Source: DATDAH01 sp963792205
GTDB lineage: Bacteria > Actinomycetota > Acidimicrobiia > Acidimicrobiales > DATDAH01
Reading direction: 5' to 3'
Assembly: GCA_963792205.1 (NCBI GenBank)
Contig: CAWBVI010000004.1
Span: 1,054,001-1,118,000 of the forward strand
DNA length: 64,000 bases
Below are positions 37,544-44,415 of the stretch, piece after piece. Made by a program: the position numbers and the translations under genes. The notes beneath the pieces were generated by a model. The model did not search any database. It had not been told where the DNA came from and saw only the letters and a program-made list of their open reading frames with translations. Within the stretch, counting starts at the first letter, position 1, and the number at the start of each line of letters is the position of its first letter.

Positions 37544-38124
37544 CAGGTCGCACTCAGGTCGGGATCAGGGACGAGATTTCGCTGCCTGGCGAACTCGTAC
37601 AACTGCTTCTGCATGGCTTTTCTTCCGCGGTGCAGGCGGCTCATCACGGTGCCGATCGGGATGTCGAGGATCTCGGCGATCTCCTTGTAGGCAAAACCCT
37701 CGACGTCGGCGAGCAGCACCGCCATGCGGAACTGCTCCGGCAGGGCCTCGAGCGCCTGCTTGACCTCGTCCGAGGTCAGGTGGTCGAAGAGCTCTTCCTC
37801 CGCGCTGCGACCGGCCTCGGCGCCCTCGAGCCCGCCGAGGCGCCGGTACAGGTAGAGGTCCTCCACCTCCTCGAGATCGGTCTCGTCGGGGCGGCGCTTC
37901 TTCGCCCGGTACTGGTTGATGTAGGTGTTGGTGAGGATCCGGTAGAGCCAGGCCTTGAGGTTGGTGCCCTGCTCGAAGGTGTGGAAGGCGCGGTAGGCCT
38001 TGAGGTAGGTCTCCTGCACCAGGTCCTCGGCGTCGGCCGGGTTCCGCGTCATGCGCAGGGCGGCCGAGTACAGGCCGTCCATGAGCGGCATGGCCTGCTC
38101 GGCGAAGGTGGCCTGGTCCGCCAT
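37543..38124 (-). CDS. SigR-like ECF sigma factor (likely independent start)
   Basis: 193 aa when begun at ATG 38124. Region 2 reads YSAALRMTRNPADAEDLVQE, followed by KAWLYRILTNTYINQYRAKK; region 4 reads LPEQFRMAVLLADVEGFAY and GTVMSRLHRGRKAMQKQ. It matches SigR/SigH-type thiol-stress sigma factors at the length expected for the family. A ribosome-binding site is weak (GTAGGG about 13-15 nt upstream). It is followed by the RsrA-like gene. Given as a separate feature because translation from here would yield a normal cytoplasmic sigma factor. Confidence 0.8.
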   Translation of the reverse strand: MADQATFAEQAMPLMDGLYSAALRMTRNPADAEDLVQETYLKAYRAFHTFEQGTNLKAWLYRILTNTYINQYRAKKRRPDETDLEEVEDLYLYRRLGGLEGAEAGRSAEEELFDHLTSDEVKQALEALPEQFRMAVLLADVEGFAYKEIAEILDIPIGTVMSRLHRGRKAMQKQLYEFARQRNLVPDPDLSAT

Positions 38125-39486
38125 CTGGAGCAGGAACCCTACGGGACGGTCGTCGCCGACGGGCACCGTCGTGGGCGGTACCAGCCCGGTGGTGGGCGGC
38201 ACCGGCATCGTCGTCGGCGGCGGAGGCGCGGTGGTGGTCGGCACCGGCACCGTGGTCGGCGGCACGGTCGTCGGGGGGGTGGCCGGCAGCGGGGGGAGGT
38301 CGAGGAAGGCGTCGGTGGCCTGGAGCCACACCGCGATCTGCGCCCGGTTCACCGAACGGTGGATGCCGAAGCCCCCGCCCCCTGGCCCGAGGATGCCGTT
38401 GGCGATCGCCCACCGCAACGCGGCGCGCAGCCGCGGCGGAGCCGACGCGGCCCAGGGATGAGTGGGGAACGGGCCGGGACGCCCGGCGGCCTTCCAGAGC
38501 ATGTTCACCAGGGCGCCCCGCTGCACCGGCGCGTTCGGGCGGAACGTGCCGTCGCCGTAGCCCGTGGCCACGCCGGTCGCCCGGCCCCAGCGGAGGGCCG
38601 GCCCGAGGGCGGGCGGGGCGTCGGACCATCCGTGCGGCCCGCCCGCGGAAGGCCGACCGAGCAGCCGCCAGACCATCGCCAGGGCCTGACCCCGCGTGGC
38701 CGCAGGGCGGAACTGGCCGACAACGGCCCGGTACGTGTCGTTGTCGAAGCCGCCGACGATGCCCTCCTGCGCGGCCCAGTTGATGGCGTCGGCGGCCCAG
38801 AAGTCGTCGGTCACGTCCCAGAACGGCCCGCTGCGCAGGTCGGGGTCACACCCCCGGACGGCAGTGCCGACCAGGCGGCCCAGCTCTCGCTCACCGGCCT
38901 GCGTGAGGTGCATGTAGTCGGCGAGGAAGTAGGGGCTGGGTGACCCGGCCAACCGGGTCCACGCCGCGTAGTGGAGGTAGGTGGCGTTCGGGTAGTCCTT
39001 CACCACCCGGTGGACCACGGCGTTGAAGGCCGCAAACCGCTCGTTGATCTCCGGATAGGCCCGGTTCACGCTCGCCTTCTGGTCGATCCAGATCACGCAG
39101 TCCACGTGCGGGGTGACCGCGTTGAGGAAGTGGCGCATGTCGGCCTCGAACCGGCGGGCGCCGTGGCTCCAGAAGGCGTCGCCGACGCCCAGTTCGGCCA
39201 CGACGATGTCCGGGCCGTCGACCGCCCTCACCCGGCCGTGGCGGGAGTCGAGCAGGAGGGGGAGGTGGTAGTCGATGTACCCGGCGCCGATGGCGTGGAA
39301 GTAGGCGATGGGGTTCGTCGGCTCGACGTTCGCCGTGATCTCGGGCTCGGCGTCGCGGCCGATCGAGTCCCCGACGAAGGCGACGGTTGCCGGCTCGTCC
39401 GCGGCGACCGGAGCCGGCGGACCGGCCAAGCCCGAGGTCGCGGCTGCCGCCACCGCGACCACCAACAATGCTGCGTACCTCCGCAC
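37543..39486 (-). CDS. Exported SGNH hydrolase/SLH-repeat protein fused in frame to a SigR-like sigma factor
   Basis: One open frame of about 647 codons from GTG 39486. Residues 1-30 are a signal peptide; an SGNH esterase-like domain follows (VAFVGDSIGRDAEPEI near the N-terminus; YFLADYMHLTQAGERELG). Three SLH-like repeats come next (FWDVTDDFWAADAINWAAQ, GWSDAPPALGPALRWGRATG, PWAASAPPRLRAALRWAIA), then a Pro/Thr-rich linker. The last 193 residues are an ECF sigma factor of the SigR/SigH group starting at Met 38124 (MADQATFAEQAMPLMDGLYS; NPADAEDLVQETYLKAYRAF; DIPIGTVMSRLHRGRKAM). A separate sigma start at 38124 is probable, but no stop intervenes. The GTG is backed by a GAGAAGG site. Confidence 0.75.
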   Translation of the reverse strand: MRRYAALLVVAVAAAATSGLAGPPAPVAADEPATVAFVGDSIGRDAEPEITANVEPTNPIAYFHAIGAGYIDYHLPLLLDSRHGRVRAVDGPDIVVAELGVGDAFWSHGARRFEADMRHFLNAVTPHVDCVIWIDQKASVNRAYPEINERFAAFNAVVHRVVKDYPNATYLHYAAWTRLAGSPSPYFLADYMHLTQAGERELGRLVGTAVRGCDPDLRSGPFWDVTDDFWAADAINWAAQEGIVGGFDNDTYRAVVGQFRPAATRGQALAMVWRLLGRPSAGGPHGWSDAPPALGPALRWGRATGVATGYGDGTFRPNAPVQRGALVNMLWKAAGRPGPFPTHPWAASAPPRLRAALRWAIANGILGPGGGGFGIHRSVNRAQIAVWLQATDAFLDLPPLPATPPTTVPPTTVPVPTTTAPPPPTTMPVPPTTGLVPPTTVPVGDDRPVGFLLQMADQATFAEQAMPLMDGLYSAALRMTRNPADAEDLVQETYLKAYRAFHTFEQGTNLKAWLYRILTNTYINQYRAKKRRPDETDLEEVEDLYLYRRLGGLEGAEAGRSAEEELFDHLTSDEVKQALEALPEQFRMAVLLADVEGFAYKEIAEILDIPIGTVMSRLHRGRKAMQKQLYEFARQRNLVPDPDLSAT

Positions 39487-39552
39487 CCCGTCCTTCTCGC
39501 CTCGTGTGCGGGGCACGGTACCGGGACTTGCTGACCGGAAAAGGCCGATCCC

Positions 39553-39580
39553 TGTCAACCGGACGGCGCTCCCGAGCGTC
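39553..39580 (+). promoter_or_regulatory. Probable ECF-type promoter of the sigma gene at 39605
   Basis: TGTCAACC, 16 nt, then CGTC: the AAC and CGT elements typical of ECF-sigma promoters, correctly spaced and ending 25 nt before the GTG start of an ECF sigma gene. Autoregulation is the usual pattern. Read on the minus strand the same bases contain TTGACA, which could be a -35 element for the divergent SGNH/SLH gene. Confidence 0.45.
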
Positions 39581-39604
39581 TTCCAGGCATGAAGATGGGG
39601 CTCC

Positions 39605-40093
39605 GTGCGGGGCGACCGTGAACCGGCGGCCGTCGTCGAGGCCTTCATCAGCGAGGACCACCCGCGGGTCGTGCGCGCCATCGCCCTCTACTGCGGCGAC
39701 CCCGGCGCGGCCGAGGACGCGGTGCAGGAGGCCCTGGTGCGGGCCTGGGAGCGACTGGAGCGCGGCGAGGACTTCCACGCGCTGGACCGCTGGGTGGTCA
39801 CCGTGGCGTTGAACCTGGTCAGGAGCCGGTTCCGGCATCTGCGCCGGGAGGAGCTCGTCGAACGCGTCGTGGAGGCCGACGGCACCGGCCCGGCGACCGA
39901 GGACAGCGTGGATCTCGCCCGCGCCCTGCGCCGGCTCCCCGACCGCCAGCGGGCCTCGGTCGTGTTGCACTACTACCTGGACCTCTCGGTCGACGACGCG
40001 GCCGCGGTCATGGGCGTGGCCCCGGGGACGGTCAAGACCTCGCTCTTCCGGGCCCGCCAGGCCCTGGCCGTCGGGCTGGGCGACCGTGCCTGA
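39605..40093 (+). CDS. ECF-subfamily RNA polymerase sigma factor
   Basis: 162 aa. Region 2: VVRAIALYCGDPGAAEDAVQ, then EALVRAWERL and ALDRWVVTVALNLVRSRFRH; region 4: LPDRQRASVVLHYYLDLSVD with AAAVMGVAPGTVKTSLFRAR. GTG start 39605; overlaps the next gene by 8 nt. The partner gene encodes a membrane propeller protein likely to act as anti-sigma or sensor. Distinct from the SigR-like factor. Confidence 0.88.
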   Translation: MRGDREPAAVVEAFISEDHPRVVRAIALYCGDPGAAEDAVQEALVRAWERLERGEDFHALDRWVVTVALNLVRSRFRHLRREELVERVVEADGTGPATEDSVDLARALRRLPDRQRASVVLHYYLDLSVDDAAAVMGVAPGTVKTSLFRARQALAVGLGDRA

Positions 40094-41762
40094 GCCCGAA
40101 GACCTCCGCGCCGGCCTGGACCGGTTGGCCGGCCACGTCCACCCGCCGGACCGCGCCTCGGTGGTCGACGGCGTGGCTCGCCGGCGCGCCCAGCGTCGCC
40201 GGCGGCGCCGGGCCCTGGTCACGGGGCTGAGCGCGGTCACCGTGGTCGCGTTGGTCGGAGCCGGCATCGCCCTCCCCCGCCTGGGCGGGGACGACGGTCC
40301 CGACGAGGGCGTCGTGGCCGCCCCCGAGGACGTCACGCTGCCGGCCCAGCCGCAGCGGGCACTCGCGCTCGCCGGCGACGACGAGGGCGTGTGGGTCCTG
40401 ACCGCCCCCCCGCCGGATGCCCCCGACGACGCCGCCACGGTCGTGCGGGTCGACACCTACTCGGGGGAGGTGACGGCGACCGGCGAGGTGAGCGGTCCGG
40501 CCGACCTGATCGCGGTGAGCGACGACGCCGTGTGGGTCGCCGGCTCCGGGGCCGATGTCGTCAGCCGGCTCGATCGGGACAGCCTCGAGGTGACCGCACA
40601 GGTGCCCATCCGGCTGGACGAGCCCTGGTGCATCCGCTGCCTCGAGGACGTCGACCCCCATGCGTTCGAGCCGACCGACCTGGTCGTGGCCGGCGGACGA
40701 GCGTGGCTGGCGTCGCCCCACGGCGTCGTCGCCCGCATCGATCCGGCGACGAACGAGCTCGATGCCACCGTCCAGGTGACGCCCGGGTTCGACCGGCAGC
40801 TGGCCGCCGACGAGGGCTCGCTCTACGTGACCCAGGACGACCACCTCACCGAGATCGACCTGGACACGACCGAGGTCGTGCGACCGTGGCCCCTGGCCGA
40901 CCTGGTCGACCTGGCCGGTGAGCCCGCGTTCGGCGGCTTCACCCGCCGGGTCATCCGGGTGACGGACGTCTCGATGGCCGGCGGCCTGCTGTGGTTGGCG
41001 ACCGACGACCCCGTGGCCAACCCGTCCAACAGCACCATCGTCGTGGACCCCGCGGGCTGGGTGCGGGTGGCGGACTTCGGCCCCACCGCCTCGCTCGGCG
41101 TGGGCGCGGGCGAGCCGTGGTTCGTCAACGAGGGCCAGCTCTGGCGCCGCCCCGGCGGCGAGCCGGTCCCGGGTGAGCGGCGCCTCCTCGAGGGCCCGTA
41201 CGCGACGCTCGACCGCTTGGACCCGGCGACGGAGGCCGGCGGGTCCTTCTGGTACCTCGGCGACGAACGCGACCTCGTGCCGGTCCCACCCGACATCGAC
41301 CAGGGACCCCGCACGATCCCGATCGTCGTGGGGACCAGCACGGTCGGCCAGGAGACGCTCCTCGACCCCGCGGTGGAGGAGCGACTGGTCGACGATCCCC
41401 CGGGCCCCTTCGCCGGTGCGTACGCGTACGTGCTGGAGCCGGCGGGGATCCAACTCGTCCACAACACCGAGTTCGCCAACTGCCTGCTGCTGCTCGGCCA
41501 GGACGTGTGCGATCCCCGCATCGCCGACCACGAGCTCCACGTCGAGGCCATCCCGCACGAGACGGGCGCCGTGGTCGCCGCGCTGCTGCCCGAGGGGGTC
41601 GACCTCGTGGTGCTCGACACCATCGAGGTCGACCGGTGGCAGCAGGTCGACGACGGCCGTTGGTTCGCCGTCCTGACCATGGACTGGGCGCCGTCCGCGG
41701 CTGACCACCTCGTCGGCTACGCCGAGGACGGCACCGTGGTGTTCGACGAACCCCTGGGTTGA
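40086..41762 (+). CDS. Membrane-anchored beta-propeller, probable partner of the ECF sigma factor
   Basis: 558 aa. The N-terminal cytoplasmic segment (about 42 residues) ends in an Arg-rich run (ARRRAQRRRRRR). One membrane helix follows (about 43-65, LVTGLSAVTVVALVGAGIAL), then a large extracellular domain with propeller-like strands (GVWVLTAPP, VWVAGSGAD, AWLASPHG, LYVTQDDHL, LWLATDD, FWYLGDE). No classical zinc-anti-sigma motif is seen. The 8-nt overlap with the sigma gene suggests a regulatory link, inferred only. Confidence 0.72.
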   Translation: MPEPEDLRAGLDRLAGHVHPPDRASVVDGVARRRAQRRRRRRALVTGLSAVTVVALVGAGIALPRLGGDDGPDEGVVAAPEDVTLPAQPQRALALAGDDEGVWVLTAPPPDAPDDAATVVRVDTYSGEVTATGEVSGPADLIAVSDDAVWVAGSGADVVSRLDRDSLEVTAQVPIRLDEPWCIRCLEDVDPHAFEPTDLVVAGGRAWLASPHGVVARIDPATNELDATVQVTPGFDRQLAADEGSLYVTQDDHLTEIDLDTTEVVRPWPLADLVDLAGEPAFGGFTRRVIRVTDVSMAGGLLWLATDDPVANPSNSTIVVDPAGWVRVADFGPTASLGVGAGEPWFVNEGQLWRRPGGEPVPGERRLLEGPYATLDRLDPATEAGGSFWYLGDERDLVPVPPDIDQGPRTIPIVVGTSTVGQETLLDPAVEERLVDDPPGPFAGAYAYVLEPAGIQLVHNTEFANCLLLLGQDVCDPRIADHELHVEAIPHETGAVVAALLPEGVDLVVLDTIEVDRWQQVDDGRWFAVLTMDWAPSAADHLVGYAEDGTVVFDEPLG

Positions 41763-41793
41763 CCCGACCCCCCGTCGTGCTACACCCGGTGGG

Positions 41794-42825
41794 GTGCGGA
41801 CCGTCTACAGCGACCGGCACCGGCTCCACGACGCCCGGGGCGAGCTGATCGACGGGGCGCTGCGGCCACCGTTCGAATGCCCGGAGCGGGCCGACCTCAT
41901 CCTCGCCGCGGTGCGCGCCGCCGACCTGGGCGAGGTCATCGAGCCCACCGCCCACGGCCTGGCCCCGCTGGCCCGGGTCCACGACGAGCGCTTCCTGGCG
42001 TTCCTGCAGGAGGCGTGGGTGCTCTGGGAGGCCGAGCACGGCGACGAGACCGACGCCCTGCCGCTGGCGTGGCCGTCGCGGCGCATGCGCCAGGCCGAGC
42101 CGGAGGCCATCGACGGTCGCCTCTCGTACTTCTCGTTCGACGCCGGCTCGCCGATCATGGCGGGGACCGCCGAGGCCGTGCTGGCGTCGGCCGACGTGGC
42201 CCTGACGGGGGCCGACCGGCTGCTCGCGGGCGAACGGGCGGCCTTCTCGCTGTGCCGCCCTCCCGGGCACCACGCCGCCCTCGACCTCTACGGCGGCTAC
42301 TGCTTCGTGAACAACGCCGCCGCCGCGGTGCAGGCGCTGCGGGACCACGGCCTGGAGCGCGTCGCCCTCGTCGACGTGGACTACCACCACGGCAACGGCT
42401 CCCAGGACATCTTCTGGGACCGGGGCGACGTGCTCTTCACCTCCCTGCACGGCGACCCCCGCCAGGAGTACCCCTACTTCGCCGGGTACGCCGACGAGCG
42501 CGGCGACGGCGAGGGCGCAGACGCCACCCGGAACTACCCCATGCGCTGGGACTCGCCGGCGACCGAGTGGTTCCTGGCCCTCGACGACGCCCTCGACCAC
42601 GTGCGGGCCTTCCGCCCCGATGCCGTCGTGGTCTCGCTCGGGGTCGACACCTACAAGGACGACCCCATCTCCCGCTTCCGCCTCGACACGCCCGACTACC
42701 CGGTCCTGGGCGCTCGCCTCGCCGACCTCGACGTCCCCACCCTGTTCGTCATGGAGGGCGGCTACGCCATCGACGCCATCGGCACCAACGTCGCCGGCGT
42801 CCTCACCGGCTTCACCTCCGGCTGA
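41794..42825 (+). CDS. Histone deacetylase/acetylpolyamine amidohydrolase family protein
   Basis: 343 aa zinc hydrolase. Catalytic elements: CRPPGHHAALDLYGGYCFVN (His pair), VDVDYHHGNGSQDIFWD (zinc Asp and His) and SLGVDTYKDDPISRF (zinc Asp). The N-terminal region CPERADLILAAV is typical of APAH-type enzymes, which deacetylate polyamines or acetyl-lysine. GTG start 41794. No close functional partner nearby. Confidence 0.9.
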   Translation: MRTVYSDRHRLHDARGELIDGALRPPFECPERADLILAAVRAADLGEVIEPTAHGLAPLARVHDERFLAFLQEAWVLWEAEHGDETDALPLAWPSRRMRQAEPEAIDGRLSYFSFDAGSPIMAGTAEAVLASADVALTGADRLLAGERAAFSLCRPPGHHAALDLYGGYCFVNNAAAAVQALRDHGLERVALVDVDYHHGNGSQDIFWDRGDVLFTSLHGDPRQEYPYFAGYADERGDGEGADATRNYPMRWDSPATEWFLALDDALDHVRAFRPDAVVVSLGVDTYKDDPISRFRLDTPDYPVLGARLADLDVPTLFVMEGGYAIDAIGTNVAGVLTGFTSG

Positions 42826-43482
42826 TCAGAGGCCCCAGAAGGCGCCACGCAGGCCCGCTTCGGCGAAGTAGGCGTGGGCCTCGGCCGGCTCGCGGCGGGT
42901 GTACCCGCGGTCCAGACGGCCCTCGTACCAGTGCGACGCGAGCCGCCAGAGCGTCGTGAGGTCGATGACGTCGCCCCGCTCGTTGCCGGTGGCCCCGAGC
43001 CAGCGGTCGACGCAGGCCTCGACGCAGAAGAGGCGCTGGTGGCTGCAGGTGTGGACGACGTCGTCCCACATGTGGTCGCTGGGCACGAGGAAGTGGGCCA
43101 CCTCGTCGCCCTCGGGCGGCGCCTCGGTGCCGACGACCCACGCCAGGGCGGCGCCACAGCCCGGGCACCGGGTGGCCACGAGGACCTCGCCCTCGTCCGG
43201 GAGGAGGTGGGGCAGGGCGAAGGCGTCCCAGGCGCAGCCGCCCCACCACAACGTGCCGGTGCCCATGACCGAGAAGCCCAGCGGGATGGTGGCGAAGGGG
43301 TGGGCCATGACGATCCGGCCGTCCCGGAGCACGAGGTGGCGGTCGTCGTGCAGGGCCTGGAGCCCGGCCTCGACCTCGCTCTCCTCCACGTCGAACACGG
43401 CGGCCAGGGCGCCGGTGACGGGCGCCCGGCCCGTCTCCGCGAGGTGGTGGTAGACGGCCAGGCGCAGGTCTTCGGTGTCCAT
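42826..43482 (-). CDS. MerB-like organomercurial lyase family protein
   Basis: 218 aa. An N-terminal winged-helix (YHHLAETGRAPVTGALAAVF) is followed by an alkylmercury-lyase-type fold. The presumed active residues are kept: C and D in WWGGCAWDAFALP (like Cys96 and Asp99) and Cys in VVHTCSHQRLF (like Cys159). Extra cysteines lie in RCPGCGAALAW and CVEACVDRWL. MerB cleaves carbon-mercury bonds; no merA, merR or transporter is adjacent. Activity on mercury is inferred. Confidence 0.75.
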   Translation of the reverse strand: MDTEDLRLAVYHHLAETGRAPVTGALAAVFDVEESEVEAGLQALHDDRHLVLRDGRIVMAHPFATIPLGFSVMGTGTLWWGGCAWDAFALPHLLPDEGEVLVATRCPGCGAALAWVVGTEAPPEGDEVAHFLVPSDHMWDDVVHTCSHQRLFCVEACVDRWLGATGNERGDVIDLTTLWRLASHWYEGRLDRGYTRREPAEAHAYFAEAGLRGAFWGL

Positions 43483-43726
43483 GGCCCGGATTCTCACGGT
43501 TTCGCGCCGGTTATCGCGTCGGTGCGACCGTGCGGCCATGTTCACCGCAGGCATGCTCCACGTCGGCAAGGCCACCCACGAGGTCGTCCAGGGGTCCCGC
43601 CCCCGACCCGACCGCCGGGTCCGCCGCTCCAGCCGCCGCGCCGAACGTCGCTCCCGCTCGTAGCGCCGGTACATCGCTCACGGCAGCCATGGGTTACGGT
43701 GCGCCGATCGACGGTGGGGAGGGTGG

Positions 43727-44415
43727 TTGTCCAGGCAACGTCTCGTCCAGGGGTATCTCGACGGCCAGCTGAGCCGGCGCGTGTTCATCCGCCGGCTGGT
43801 GGCGACCGGCGTGTCCGCCGCCGCCGCCCTCTCCTACGCCAGCCTGCTCGAGTCGTCTCCCGCGCAGGCGGCCGCCCTCGCCGACTTCTACCTCGTCATC
43901 CGCGACTACGCCTTCCCCGCGCCGTTCACGCTGGCCCAGGGCGCCGACAAGCCGTTCAACAACCACGGGACCAGCGGTCACAACATCCATGACGCCAGCG
44001 GGCTCAACCTCTACGACACCGACCGATGGCCCGGTACGCACATCGAGGTGATCGGCCCGATGCCGGGCGCCGGGACCTGGCGGTACCGCTGTGACGAGAA
44101 CAGTCACCCCGAGATGAACGGGCCGGTTCACCGTCCCCGTGCTGGTGACGCCCGCCCACGCGCCGAAGGGCTCGACCTTCACCATCCGGTGGGCGACCGG
44201 GCGAGCGCCGACCGGGCTCGTCTTCGACGTGCAGCGCCAGTCGCCCGGCCAGGGCACCTTCCGCGAGTGGCGCACCGGCGTCAAGCCGGCGGCGGCCACC
44301 ATGCGCGCCACCGAGCGGGGCCGCTACCACTTCCGGGCCCGGGTGCGCCGGCCGCAGACGTGGCAACGACGCCTACAGCGGCTGGTCACCCACCGCCACC
44401 TTCCGGGCCACCTGA
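43727..44415 (+). CDS. Tat-exported cupredoxin with fibronectin-like domain (frameshifted as given)
   Basis: Starts at TTG 43727 after a GGGGAGGG site. A twin-arginine signal (SRRVFIRRLVATGVSAAAAL) is followed by a plastocyanin-like domain: GTSGHN supplies one His, and YRCDENSHPEM supplies Cys, His and Met of a type-1 copper site. A beta-rich module (TFTIRWATGRAPTGLVFDVQ, then YHFRARVRRP) resembles fibronectin type III. Two 1-nt insertions (near 44122 and 44360) break the frame; removing them reads MNGRFTVPVLV and then GNDAYSGWSPTATFRAT to the TGA at 44413-44415. Likely electron transfer or copper handling. Partly overlaps the convergent glycosyltransferase stop. Confidence 0.72.

Noticed and set aside
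38160..38290. CRISPR-like short repeats (GGCACCG, GTGGTCGG units)
   Set aside because: They are the codons of the Pro/Thr-rich linker of the SGNH/SLH protein, with no spacers.
43538..43663. Small Arg-rich open frame before the cupredoxin gene
   Set aside because: 41 codons of mostly Arg/Ser with no ribosome-binding site; cannot be separated from chance in this composition.
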